Origin: Deltaproteobacteria bacterium
GTDB lineage: Bacteria > Desulfobacterota > GWC2-55-46
Reading direction: 5' to 3'
Length of the DNA stretch: 45,903 nt
NCBI GenBank assembly: GCA_016212705.1
Contig: JACREU010000012.1
Location: forward strand, 1 to 45,903
This document shows, one piece after another, positions 34,002 through 42,861 of the stretch (its first letter is position 1; the number at the start of each line of letters is the position of its first letter). Made by a program: the position numbers and the translations under genes. The notes under the pieces are model-generated. The model was not told where the DNA came from. It saw nothing but the letters and a program-made list of their open reading frames with translations, and made no database searches.

Positions 34002-34967
34002 CTAAACCACCCCCGCCCTTATGAGGTCGTGCATATGCACGACCCCTACGGCGTCCGCGCCGTCGAGGACGAAAAGCGAGGTAATGGAATGTTCCTCCAT
34101 CTTTTTAAGGGCCGCCTCAACGAGCGCCCCCTTTTCTATGGTCCTGGGGTTCCTGGTCATGACCTCGTCTACGGTCTTATTCAGCAGGTCCGGGGTGCCT
34201 TTCTCAAGCGCGCGCCTTAAGTCCCCGTCGGTTATGATGCCGGAGAGCCTCCTCCCCTTGAATACGCCGGCGAGCCCCATCCTCTTTCCGGTCATAACGA
34301 TGATAGCGTCCTTCATCCGCGTGCCGGAAGAGACCGTCGGCATATTTACCCCGGAGTGCATGAGGTCTTCTACCTTCATAAGGCGTCTGCCGAGCGCCCC
34401 GGCCGGATGGAGCGAGGCGAAGTCCTCGGCCTTAAAACCCCTCTTCTCAAGGAGCGCGACGGCGAGCGCGTCTCCCATGGCAAGGCACGCCGTAGTAGAA
34501 GCGGTTGGGGAGAGACCCAGCGGGCAGGCCTCTTCCTTTACGCCGATGTCGAGGACCGCGTCCGCGTGCCTTGCAAGGGTGGAATTCTTTTTTCCGGTCA
34601 TGGCTATCATGGCTACCCCTATCCTCTTCACAACCGGGATTATCTTTATGAGTTCTTCCGTCTCGCCGGAGTTGGAGATGGCGATAAGGATGTCGTTCCC
34701 CATCAACATCCCGAGGTCGCCGTGGACACCCTCGGCCGGGTGGAGGAAAAAGGCCGGGGTCCCGGTCGAGGCGAGCGTGGACGCGATCTTCTGCCCCACT
34801 ATGCCGCTCTTGCCCATGCCGCTCACGACGACCTTGCCTGTCACCCCAAGCGCCATATTAACGGCCTTGGAAAAATTGGGATCGAGCCTGTCCTTCAGGG
34901 CCCTTACGGCGCGGGACTCTATGTCGAGGACGCGCCTGGCCGCGCGAATGGACGCGTCTTTTTTCAT
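34002..34967 (-). CDS. kdsD: D-arabinose-5-phosphate isomerase (KdsD/KpsF)
   Basis: 321 aa from the ATG at 34967. SIS sugar-isomerase domain (about residues 30-180) with GMGKSGIVGQKIASTLASTG and SNSGETEE, followed by two CBS domains (205-321). Converts ribulose 5-phosphate to arabinose 5-phosphate, the precursor of Kdo. The long upstream open frame (68 codons) is an Arg-rich out-of-frame reading of kdsA; the chosen ATG overlaps the kdsA stop as ATGA. It completes, with kdsA and kdsB, most of the CMP-Kdo route; kdsC is not adjacent. Confidence 0.9.
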   Translation of the reverse strand: MKKDASIRAARRVLDIESRAVRALKDRLDPNFSKAVNMALGVTGKVVVSGMGKSGIVGQKIASTLASTGTPAFFLHPAEGVHGDLGMLMGNDILIAISNSGETEELIKIIPVVKRIGVAMIAMTGKKNSTLARHADAVLDIGVKEEACPLGLSPTASTTACLAMGDALAVALLEKRGFKAEDFASLHPAGALGRRLMKVEDLMHSGVNMPTVSSGTRMKDAIIVMTGKRMGLAGVFKGRRLSGIITDGDLRRALEKGTPDLLNKTVDEVMTRNPRTIEKGALVEAALKKMEEHSITSLFVLDGADAVGVVHMHDLIRAGVV

Positions 34968-35791
34968 TTTGCGGAAAAGCCCCTTACGATGGAATCTATC
35001 GCAGAGAGCTCTTTCAAGAGCCCCTCTAAGCCGGACAAGGCTATGGAGTTCGGCCCGTCGCAGAGCGCCTTGTCCGGGTCCTTGTGGACCTCCATGAATA
35101 CGCCGTCTACCCCTACGGCGACGGCGGCCCTCGCCAGATAACGCGCCATGTCCCTGTCCCCGCCAGAGCACGCGCCGAGCCCGCCGGGCCTCTGGACGCT
35201 GTGCGTGGCGTCGAATACCACAGGGTAGCCCAAAGACCTCATTATGGGGAGCGCCCTGAAATCCACGACGAGGTTATTGTACCCGAAGCTCACGCCGCGC
35301 TCTGTGATTATTATCATATCGTTCCCGGTAGAGGCGGCCTTATCGACCGACCGGATGATGTCCTCAGGGGCCATGAACTGCCCCTTCTTTATATTGACGG
35401 CGCGCCCCGTCTTTGCCGCCTCTATAATGAGGTCCGTCTGGCGCGAAAGGAAGGCAGGTATCTGGATGACGTCAACGACTTCCGCGACTTCCGCTACGTC
35501 CGACTTGCAGTGTACGTCGGTCAAGACCGGGACCTTGAACTCGTCCCTCGCCTTTTTAAGTATCCGCAGGCCCTCTTTAATGCCCGGCCCCCTGAAGGAC
35601 TTTACAGACGTCCTGTTCGCCTTGTCATAGGAGGCCTTGAAGACGAACTGGAGGCCTAAGGCGGAGGTTATCCGTTTGAGCTCATCGAGGGTGGCAAGGG
35701 TCGAGGCCTCGTCCTCTATGACGCAAGGCCCCAGGACGAATACGGGCGCCCCTCCCCCTATGGTACAGCCGCCGACCTTAATCTGCTTCAT
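34964..35791 (-). CDS. kdsA: 3-deoxy-8-phosphooctulonate synthase, metal-dependent type
   Basis: 275 aa. TIM-barrel enzyme that joins arabinose 5-phosphate and phosphoenolpyruvate to Kdo 8-phosphate. GPCVIEDE near the N-terminus places a Cys (Cys23) where E. coli KdsA has Asn, which marks the metal-dependent class. Other conserved pieces are [18 protein letters not shown] and [12 protein letters not shown]. It starts 14 nt inside the end of pyrG with AGGAAG upstream and overlaps kdsD by 4 nt. Confidence 0.93.
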   Translation of the reverse strand: MKQIKVGGCTIGGGAPVFVLGPCVIEDEASTLATLDELKRITSALGLQFVFKASYDKANRTSVKSFRGPGIKEGLRILKKARDEFKVPVLTDVHCKSDVAEVAEVVDVIQIPAFLSRQTDLIIEAAKTGRAVNIKKGQFMAPEDIIRSVDKAASTGNDMIIITERGVSFGYNNLVVDFRALPIMRSLGYPVVFDATHSVQRPGGLGACSGGDRDMARYLARAAVAVGVDGVFMEVHKDPDKALCDGPNSIALSGLEGLLKELSAIDSIVRGFSAK

Positions 35792-37490
35792 TCAGGGAAA
35801 GCTTCCTGGACCTGCGCGGCAGGGCTGAAGAGGCCTTTTTGGCGCGGCCAGGGCCTTTCTGCCCCTTTGCGGCAAGGGCCTTGTGCTGGAGGACGGATTT
35901 TACGAAGCCGCGGAAGAGCGGGTGCGGTTGCATGGGACGGCTTTTGAACTCGGGGTGGAACTGGCAGGCTACGAACCACGGGTGGTGCCTGTACTCCATT
36001 ATCTCAACGAGCGAATCGTCCGGGGACAAGCCGCTGAACTCGACACCGGCCTTCTCAAGGGCCGCCCTGTACGCGTTGTTCACCTCGAACCTGTGCCTGT
36101 GCCTCTCGCTTATTTCGGTCGCGCCGTAGACCGAGTGGGCCTTCGAGCCTTTCTTTAAAACGCACGGGTACGCGCCGAGGCGCATCGTGCCGCCCTTGGC
36201 GTTTATCCCCCTCTGCGTCTCCATGATGTCGACGACGGGGTCCGGCGTTTCGGGGTCGAACTCGGCGGAGTTCGCGTGCTTAAGCCCGCAGAGGTCTCTG
36301 GCGATCTCGATTATCGCGACCTGCATGCCGAGGCATATGCCGAAGAACGGCATCTTTGTCTCTCTGGCGTATTTTATCGCGGCTATCTTGCCCTCCACGC
36401 CGCGGTTCCCGAAGCCGCCGGGGATCAAGAGCCCGTCGATGCTCTTCAAGATACCCACGCCCTTTTTCTCGACCTCTTCAGAATCGATGTAGACGAGGTC
36501 CACCTTGCAGTTGCTGGCGAGCCCGCCGTGTATGAGCGCCTCATGGAGGCTCTTGTAAGAGTCCTGGAGGTTCACGTATTTTCCGACTATGCCTATCGTA
36601 ATCTCGCCCTTCGGGTTCGCGGCCTTCCGGGCTATCTCCTCCCACTGCTCGAGCTTCGGCGCGCGGGTCCAGATGTTCAGGTACTTTATTATCTTGTCGT
36701 CGAGCCCCTCTCGATGGAAGACCATCGGGACCTCGTAGATGCACTTTACGTCCTCGGCGGAGATGACCGCGTCCCTTTCCACGTTGCAGAAAAGTGCGAT
36801 CTTTCCCTTAAGGTCGGCGTTTAAGGGCCTGTCGGACCTGCAAAGGAGTATGTCTGGCTGGATGCCGATCTCGCGGAGCTTATTGACGCTGTGCTGTGTC
36901 GGCTTGGTCTTTATCTCGTGGGCCGTGGCTATGTAAGGGAGGAGCGTAAGGTGTATGTAGAGGACGTTTTCCTTGCCGAGGTCGAACCGGAGCTGTCTTA
37001 TCGCCTCTAAAAACGGCAGGCTCTCTATGTCGCCGACGGTGCCGCCTATCTCTATGATGGCTATGTCGACGTTGTTGGCGAGGCTTAAGATCTTCCCCTT
37101 TATCTCATCCGTCACGTGCGGTACGACCTGTACCGTGCACCCGAGGTAGTCTCCGCGCCTCTCTTTTGTGATGATGGAATCGTATACCTGCCCCGTCGTA
37201 AAGTTATTCCTGCGGGTGAGCTTCGCGCTCGTGAACCTCTCGTAGTGGCCGAGGTCAAGGTCTGTCTCGGCGCCGTCGTCGGTCACAAAGACCTCGCCGT
37301 GCTGGAACGGGGACATCGTCCCGGGGTCTACGTTAATATACGGGTCGAGCTTCTGAAGGGTTATGGTCAGGCCCCTGCATTCCAGGAGCGCTCCGATGGA
37401 TGCGCTCGCCAGCCCCTTGCCGAGCGAGGAGACGACCCCGCCGGTCACGAATATGAATTTTGTCTTTATCTGCCTTTTCGGCTCGTTCAT
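35778..37490 (-). CDS. pyrG: CTP synthase
   Basis: 570 aa. Synthetase domain starts [17 protein letters not shown]; the C-terminal glutamine amidotransferase has the nucleophile Cys in GICLGMQ and the His/Glu pair in [10 protein letters not shown]. Makes CTP from UTP with glutamine. CTP is the cosubstrate of KdsB, which fits its place between kdsB and kdsA, an order common in Gram-negative bacteria. It is about 25 residues longer than usual because of a very basic tail after residue 535 (Lys/Arg-rich). GAGAGG precedes the ATG. Confidence 0.95.
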   Translation of the reverse strand: MNEPKRQIKTKFIFVTGGVVSSLGKGLASASIGALLECRGLTITLQKLDPYINVDPGTMSPFQHGEVFVTDDGAETDLDLGHYERFTSAKLTRRNNFTTGQVYDSIITKERRGDYLGCTVQVVPHVTDEIKGKILSLANNVDIAIIEIGGTVGDIESLPFLEAIRQLRFDLGKENVLYIHLTLLPYIATAHEIKTKPTQHSVNKLREIGIQPDILLCRSDRPLNADLKGKIALFCNVERDAVISAEDVKCIYEVPMVFHREGLDDKIIKYLNIWTRAPKLEQWEEIARKAANPKGEITIGIVGKYVNLQDSYKSLHEALIHGGLASNCKVDLVYIDSEEVEKKGVGILKSIDGLLIPGGFGNRGVEGKIAAIKYARETKMPFFGICLGMQVAIIEIARDLCGLKHANSAEFDPETPDPVVDIMETQRGINAKGGTMRLGAYPCVLKKGSKAHSVYGATEISERHRHRFEVNNAYRAALEKAGVEFSGLSPDDSLVEIMEYRHHPWFVACQFHPEFKSRPMQPHPLFRGFVKSVLQHKALAAKGQKGPGRAKKASSALPRRSRKLSLNEAD

Positions 37491-37648
37491 TCAATGCCTC
37501 TCTATTTGCTATCTATAAAGGAAGGGGGTTTGGATATATCTTATCAAGATAACTCGAAAACTGGTTGATTTTAAAAAGTTTTTTACGCCTGTCCAGCATG
37601 GGTGCCGGGACCACCCGTTTCACCCGCGGACCCCTCCCCAGGCTACCC

Positions 37649-38380
37649 TCACCTCGACCTGAATATCTCTTTGACCTTTTCGAGGTCCTCGGCCGTATCG
37701 ACGGATACCGGGTTATAGTAGACCTCGATCACCTTTATGCGCCGCCCGTTTTCAAGCGCGCGCAACTGCTCAAGGCTCTCGGATTCCTCAAGCGGCGTTG
37801 GTTTCATGCGCGAGAACTCGAAGAGAAAATCTTTCCTGTATACGTACAACCCTATGTGCTTGTATGCCGGGGCGCGTTCCTCAAAAGGGAGCTTCGAGAA
37901 CGGGACAGGGCTCCTTGAAAAATAGAGCGCGAACCCGTCCTTATCCGTAACGACCTTGACCGCGTTGGGGTTTAAGAACTCCTCTACATCGGTGATGCGC
38001 GTTTTAAGCGTGCACAGATCGATCGCCGGGTCGTCGAGCATGGGCTGGACCGCCGCGTCAATCAGGCCGGGGTCGATCAAAGGCTCGTCGCCCTGTACAT
38101 TGACTATTATGGAGGCCTCGGACCTTCCGGCGGCCTCGGCGATCCTGTCGGTTCCCGACCTGTGAGACGCAGACGTCATTACAACGCGGCCTCCGAAGGA
38201 GGCTACCGCGTCCGCGATCCTCTCGTCGTCCGTCGCCACCGTGACCGAGTCCACGAGCCGGGCCTCTTTGGCCCTCTCGTAGACCCGCTGTATCATCGGC
38301 TTTCCGGCTATGTCGGCGAGAGGTTTGCCTTCGAGCCTTGTTGAGCCGTACCGCGCCGGTATGAAGGCCTCGACCCGCAT
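37649..38380 (-). CDS. kdsB: CMP-Kdo synthetase
   Basis: 243 aa. Nucleotidyltransferase with the N-terminal motif [26 protein letters not shown] and [10 protein letters not shown]. Activates Kdo with CTP for lipid A core assembly. The ATG has no Shine-Dalgarno sequence and is predicted to coincide with the transcription start of a TTGACT-16-TATATT promoter, so the mRNA may be leaderless. First gene of kdsB-pyrG-kdsA-kdsD; 158 nt separate it from pyrG, containing the 15-nt palindrome TATCTTGATAAGATA near 37536. Confidence 0.93.
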   Translation of the reverse strand: MRVEAFIPARYGSTRLEGKPLADIAGKPMIQRVYERAKEARLVDSVTVATDDERIADAVASFGGRVVMTSASHRSGTDRIAEAAGRSEASIIVNVQGDEPLIDPGLIDAAVQPMLDDPAIDLCTLKTRITDVEEFLNPNAVKVVTDKDGFALYFSRSPVPFSKLPFEERAPAYKHIGLYVYRKDFLFEFSRMKPTPLEESESLEQLRALENGRRIKVIEVYYNPVSVDTAEDLEKVKEIFRSR

Positions 38381-38387
38381 TCACGTC

Positions 38388-38415
38388 AATATATCAAATC
38401 CGGATTTTAAGTCAA
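38388..38415 (-). promoter_or_regulatory. Sigma-70-type promoter for kdsB operon
   Basis: Minus strand -35 TTGACT (38410-38415), 16-nt spacer, -10 TATATT (38388-38393). The expected start falls at or within 1-2 nt of the kdsB ATG (38380). Confidence 0.65.
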
Positions 38416-38450
38416 GGCTACCTCTAAAAATTGTTATTTTTCCTGACTGC
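38416..38450. repeat. Dispersed palindromic repeat, copy 5
   Basis: Plus-strand GGCTACCTCTAAAAATTG followed by TTATTTTTCCTGACTGC. Shares CTAAAAATTGTT and TTTTTCCTGA with copy 3. It directly abuts the -35 of the kdsB promoter in the divergent kdsB-phoX gap. Confidence 0.65.
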
Positions 38451-38675
38451 TCGGCGCAGGGCCAAAGTCTTGAAAAGAGCCTATGGGATATGTCAATTCC
38501 CCAACCGTTCGATACGAATTTGCCCGTCCGGCCAGGACTGCGTCAGGGCGGAGATAGGAATGCTCACATATTCCCATCCCATACTATCATCCGTAAAAAA
38601 ACTTCCACATTCACGGGTTGTGTTGTACTATTTTGCTATCAAGTCGAAGGCCGGGCCGGTCCGCCGGTTTGATAG

Positions 38676-40595
38676 ATGAAAAAACCTTTCTTACCCTTCA
38701 TAACGCTCATCGTCCTCGCCCTGCCGTTTGTCGCGCTGGCCTCCGGCGTAGTCATCTTCTCGCCGCTTAAGCTCGCGGAGACCGACGACGAGAGGTTGTC
38801 CGTCACCGTCTCTCACTCAATGGCCGTTGGCGACAAGAAATACCCGCTCTCTTACAGGACGCTCGCCAGGGCCGGGGATACGGACGCGGAAGGCAATACC
38901 TTCGGACTGCTCCGTGACATCAACGGAGCGGCCCTAAAAAGCAAGAGCGCCCCGCGCGTAAGCAACAGGCCTGACGGCAACTCCGCGTTCGAGCGGGGAG
39001 GACGCTTTTTTCTCCTCACGCAGTTCGAGGACTCCCCGGGCGCGGCCTATGTGACCGAGTTCGGAAGGAACAAAGACGGCTCGCTAACTGCGCGGAGCTT
39101 CAACCACGTCGACTTCTCTCGGGTGAGCGGGTCTTTCATAAACTGCTCGGCGTCCAGGACGCCGTGGGGAACCACCCTCGCCTCGGAGGAAGACTACTTC
39201 CTCGACGCCTTCGCATTCGACACAGAGACCGAGGAGATGACCGCGAGACACATAGGACACTGCGAAAAAGACCTTGCCGGACGCCTTACCGGCGGCTACT
39301 CGCCTCCGCCCTTCTCCCCTGCCGCGGATTTAAGCCCCTGGTGCGCCTTCGTCAAAGGCATACGTGACGATTATCTCAAAGACCCGGAACGCTTCACCCC
39401 CTACAACTACGGCTACTCTATCGAGCTCTCGCTCGACTCCAACGGGCGCTCAGGCATTGTCAACGGGGCCAAGCACTACGCCTTCGGAAAATACTCTCCG
39501 GAGATGGCGCTCGTAATGCCGGATGAGCGGACGGTATACATTACAGACGACGGCTCCTACGCCGGGTTTTTCATGTTCGTCGCCGACAGGGCGCGGGACT
39601 TATCCAGCGGCACGCTCTACATGGCAAAGTGGACGGCTGAAGGGGAGAGCGCATCGAGTTCAGGCGGAATATCCTGGGTGCGGCTCGGGCACGGGCGCGA
39701 CGAGGCGATAAAGGCGGTCATCGAAAAAAAACCTTCATTCAGCGACATCTTCGAGATAGCGCCGTCTGGCCCGTGCGGCAACGGCTTTAAAATGGTAAAG
39801 GCCGGTGGAAGCGCCCTTTGTCTAAGGCCAAGGGACGGTAAAGGCGCCGGCGTTTCCGCGAAATTCAAAGACGCGCGCGAGGCCCGTCTTGCGCTCTCAT
39901 TCCTTGAGGCGCGCAGATACGGGGCGTACTTAGGCGCCACAGCCGAATTCACGAAGACCGAGGGGCTCGCCTACAACCGGGACGCGAACGTCCTATACGC
40001 GGCCGTCTCCTCGATAGGGCCCTCGATGGGCGACAGCTCAACGGACGCCTCAAACGACATGCGGATGGCCGAGAACAGGTGCGGGGCGGTCTACGAGGGG
40101 ACTTTATCCGGCGACGGCAAGGACACATCCGGCTCCCCGATAAAGAGCCGGTTCGTACTCTCGAAGCTCGCCCCAATACTCGAAGGCAGGGCGCTTAAGC
40201 AAGGAGAACCATACGCGGAGGAGAACGCCTGCCACCCGGGGAATATCGCAAACCCGGACAACCTCGGGTACTCGGACGGTCTGCTATTCGTCGGCGAGGA
40301 CTCCTCAAACCACATGAATAACGCGGTCTGGGCCTTTGAACCCGCGAAAAAGACGCTCACCAGGGTCCTCTCCGCCCCGACCGGGGCGGAGATCACCGGC
40401 TCGTTCGCTACACTCGACATCGGCAAGAGCCGGTATCTCTTCATTAATATTCAGCACCCTCTCGGGGACCTTTCCCGTAACGCCTCCGGGGTAAAGGCTA
40501 ACAGGGACTACCTCAAGGGCGGCTCCGGGTTGTCGAAACGAAGCTACACGGGGTACGTCGAGCTCCCTGACCCGACCGCTACCGCCGGCCATTGA
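38676..40595 (+). CDS. phoX: PhoX-family (DUF839) secreted phosphatase
   Basis: 639 aa, the only complete plus-strand gene. Signal peptide (residues 1-23, LPFVALASG) without a twin-arginine motif. The PhoX/DUF839 hallmarks are present: a region around GKYSPEMALVMPDERTVYITDDG and GFFMFVAD, EDYFLDAF early, and FVGEDSSNHMNNAVWAF late. The family includes Ca/Fe-dependent alkaline phosphatases, usually exported by Tat; here export looks Sec-type, so activity or cofactor loading may differ. No strong ribosome-binding site and no Pho box seen; a TACTAT -10 lies at 38626. Divergent from kdsB. Confidence 0.82.
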   Translation: MKKPFLPFITLIVLALPFVALASGVVIFSPLKLAETDDERLSVTVSHSMAVGDKKYPLSYRTLARAGDTDAEGNTFGLLRDINGAALKSKSAPRVSNRPDGNSAFERGGRFFLLTQFEDSPGAAYVTEFGRNKDGSLTARSFNHVDFSRVSGSFINCSASRTPWGTTLASEEDYFLDAFAFDTETEEMTARHIGHCEKDLAGRLTGGYSPPPFSPAADLSPWCAFVKGIRDDYLKDPERFTPYNYGYSIELSLDSNGRSGIVNGAKHYAFGKYSPEMALVMPDERTVYITDDGSYAGFFMFVADRARDLSSGTLYMAKWTAEGESASSSGGISWVRLGHGRDEAIKAVIEKKPSFSDIFEIAPSGPCGNGFKMVKAGGSALCLRPRDGKGAGVSAKFKDAREARLALSFLEARRYGAYLGATAEFTKTEGLAYNRDANVLYAAVSSIGPSMGDSSTDASNDMRMAENRCGAVYEGTLSGDGKDTSGSPIKSRFVLSKLAPILEGRALKQGEPYAEENACHPGNIANPDNLGYSDGLLFVGEDSSNHMNNAVWAFEPAKKTLTRVLSAPTGAEITGSFATLDIGKSRYLFINIQHPLGDLSRNASGVKANRDYLKGGSGLSKRSYTGYVELPDPTATAGH

Positions 40596-40758
40596 ACGGC
40601 CTTTTCCGGAGGGACGGTACGCTTGAGAGATTATCGCCGACAAGTATCAGCAGTCGCTGGGATAAACGGGTTTCTCATTTCAGGGGGTTCGATGGGGAGC
40701 GCTGAATTAAATTGAATAGAAAAGGACCGGGGGACGTCCATATGCGGATGGAATCGGC

Positions 40759-42168
40759 CTACTCTTCGGCCCTCTTCTCCTTGAACGACACTTTATTGAG
40801 GCCGAACTTCTCCATCTGACGGGCGACGGTCCTTGTGCTTATGCCCATAAGGTCGGCGACCCTGTTTATCTGGCCGCACTCCAGTTTCAGGTAGTGCGTC
40901 AGATATGCCTTCTCAAGCTCTTCGGCGTAGGCCTCCCTGGCCTCCGTGTAGCTCTTCCTGCCGACCATCTTCCCGAAAAAACCGTCTTCCTCCCGGGCGT
41001 GGGGCGTCTGATCGAGCCTCGCGACCTTGTCGATCCACCTGCGGGGGTTGGTAAGCACGGTCCTTTCGACGGCGTTCTTAAGCTCCCTCACGTTGCCGGG
41101 CCAGCTGTGGTCGAGTATCTGATCGATCGCGGAGGGAGCAAACCCCTCGATGTCCTTCTGGTACCGTTTTTTGTAATGGTTCAGGAAGTGCTCCGCGAGG
41201 TGCAGGACGTCGTCTTCGCGCTCCCTCAAGGGCGGAAGGCGTATCTCGACGACGTTCAGCCTGTAATAGAGGTCTTCCCTGAACTCGCCATCCCTGACCG
41301 CCCGCTCGAGGTCCTTGTTTGTGGCGGCTATAACCCTTGCGTGGAGCTTCATCATCCTGGAGCCGCCTATGCGCTCGAACTCGCGTTCCTGAAGGACCCG
41401 GAGGAGCTTCGACTGTATATCGACCGAGGTATCCCCGATCTCGTCAAGGAATACGGTCCCGGAGCCTGCCGCTTCCATCTTGCCTATCTGCGTTGCGTGC
41501 GCCCCGGTAAAGGCCCCCCGCTCGTGCCCGAATAGCGAGGATTCAAGCAACGTGTGCTGTATGGCCGTACAGCTTATCGCGACGAACGGCTCGCTCATCC
41601 TGTGGCTCGAATCGTGTATCGCCTTTGCCACAAGTTCCTTGCCGGTGCCCGTCTCTCCCCTGACTATCACCGTCGTATCGGTATGGGCGACCGAGCTTAT
41701 GAGCTCGTAGACCTCGTTCATCTTCTTGCTCTTGCCGATGATGGAGTATGGGGACTCAACGCTCTCGAGCTTATTCCTGAGCTTAGTGACCTCGTCTGCG
41801 AGTTCGCTGTTCTCAAGGACCTTCTTGACCCTTACCAGTAGCTCTTTGGAACTTATGGGTTTGCAAAGGAAGTCGCTGGCCCCGGACCTCATGACGTTTA
41901 CGGCCGTCTCGATGTCGCCGTAGCCGGTGCATACGATGACAGGTATGGGCTTCCTGCTGTTCTGGGCGGCGCTGAGGATCTCGGTGCCGTCCATGCCCGG
42001 CATGCGAATATCGGTGATGATGAGATCGATGTTCCGGATGGCCTCTATCGTCTTTATGGCAGGGGCCGCGCTGGTGAATCTGGCGACCGTATATCCTTCT
42101 TTTTCCAATATTAAAGAGAGCTCTAAAGCCACCCTCTCCTCGTCGTCTACGACCATTATCATCTTCAT
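40759..42168 (-). CDS. NtrC-family sigma-54 response regulator
   Basis: 469 aa from the ATG at 42168. Receiver domain with Asp53 (ITDIRMPGMD), AAA+ sigma-54 interaction domain with Walker A GETGTGKE, intact GAFTGA loop and FLDEIGD, and a C-terminal Fis-type helix-turn-helix (CGQINRVADLMGISTRTVARQ in two pieces). Activates sigma-54 promoters when phosphorylated. A hybrid kinase and a single-domain regulator lie upstream, but a terminator separates them. An in-frame GTG and TTG lie just upstream of the ATG. Confidence 0.9.
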   Translation of the reverse strand: MKMIMVVDDEERVALELSLILEKEGYTVARFTSAAPAIKTIEAIRNIDLIITDIRMPGMDGTEILSAAQNSRKPIPVIVCTGYGDIETAVNVMRSGASDFLCKPISSKELLVRVKKVLENSELADEVTKLRNKLESVESPYSIIGKSKKMNEVYELISSVAHTDTTVIVRGETGTGKELVAKAIHDSSHRMSEPFVAISCTAIQHTLLESSLFGHERGAFTGAHATQIGKMEAAGSGTVFLDEIGDTSVDIQSKLLRVLQEREFERIGGSRMMKLHARVIAATNKDLERAVRDGEFREDLYYRLNVVEIRLPPLREREDDVLHLAEHFLNHYKKRYQKDIEGFAPSAIDQILDHSWPGNVRELKNAVERTVLTNPRRWIDKVARLDQTPHAREEDGFFGKMVGRKSYTEAREAYAEELEKAYLTHYLKLECGQINRVADLMGISTRTVARQMEKFGLNKVSFKEKRAEE

Positions 42169-42402
42169 CACATTACCCCGGAGCAACGCTTCCAGTGCTT
42201 ATTTCGAAGGCCTTATGTATTGGGAGAACTACAATCTACATGAAAAACCCGATTTTAACAAACAAAAAAAGTTTTAGGAAATAGATATTAATTCACTCTG
42301 TATTTATTTTTGGGCAAATATGAGCCATACCCTGTTTAAATAGCAATATGGGGTTGCTTCTGATCAATTTTTCTATATGCTCCCCTCTGAAAACGACAAG
42401 CA

Positions 42403-42447
42403 AAAAAAGGCCCTTCTCATGTTTGACAAATGAGAAGGGCCTTTTTT
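42403..42447 (-). terminator. Strong bidirectional-type terminator
   Basis: 18-bp inverted repeat AAAAAAGGCCCTTCTCAT / ATGAGAAGGGCCTTTTTT with a 9-nt loop, 27 nt after the stop of the single-domain response regulator. Ends the kinase-regulator transcript before the NtrC-type gene. The remaining 42187-42402 is AT-rich and should hold the NtrC-type gene's promoter, which I cannot pinpoint. Confidence 0.9.
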
Positions 42448-42474
42448 GCCGCCTGCAAGGGCCTGGCCGCAGGA

Positions 42475-42861
42475 CTAACCCGATTTTGCCAACATATCGA
42501 GGAGTTCCCATATCCCAAAGGGCTTATTGAGCGAATTGCCACCGTTAGCCCTTATGAAACTCCTTGTAATCTCGCTCTCGGTGTCGCCGGTTATGAAGAT
42601 GACCCGCTTGGTGAGGCAGGGCTTCAGTACGCTCATGTGCCTGAAAAAATCCATGCCGTTCATCCTCGGCATCTTTATGTCGAGCAATATGTAATCGAAG
42701 TCCCGCTTCAGTATCTTTGCAAGCGCTTCCTCGCCGTTCCTTGCGGTCTCAACGGTCGAGACTATGGGGCCCATGACCTCCTTTAGCGCCTCCGACACTA
42801 TCTCCTCGTCCTCGACCATCAGCACCGACCTGCCTGAAAGGTTTATATACTTATCCCTCAT
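42475..42861 (-). CDS. Single-domain response regulator
   Basis: 128 aa, only a receiver domain: acidic MVEDEE, Asp61 in ILLDIKMPRM, Thr/Ser in FITGDTES, Lys in NKPF. It overlaps the end of the hybrid kinase as ATGA. It is clearly related to the receiver at that kinase's C-terminus (ILLDIKMP-x-MNGM and KP-x-L-x-x-R-x-IF-x-TGDT are shared), so it probably arose by local duplication. Lacks an output domain; may serve as phosphate sink or relay. Confidence 0.88.
   Translation of the reverse strand: MRDKYINLSGRSVLMVEDEEIVSEALKEVMGPIVSTVETARNGEEALAKILKRDFDYILLDIKMPRMNGMDFFRHMSVLKPCLTKRVIFITGDTESEITRSFIRANGGNSLNKPFGIWELLDMLAKSG

Noticed and set aside
34968-35171. 68-codon N-terminal extension of kdsD
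   Set aside because: Arg-rich out-of-frame reading of kdsA; the inner ATG overlaps the kdsA stop as ATGA and matches the family start.
38590-38640. Possible Pho box before phoX
   Set aside because: CTATCAT and CTTCCAC occur near the -10 but no properly spaced pair of CTGTCAT-like repeats is present.
42320-42345. Sigma-54-like sequence TGGCTCATATTTGC upstream of the NtrC-type gene
   Set aside because: The GG to GC spacing is 9 instead of the strict 10, so it is unlikely to work as a sigma-54 promoter.
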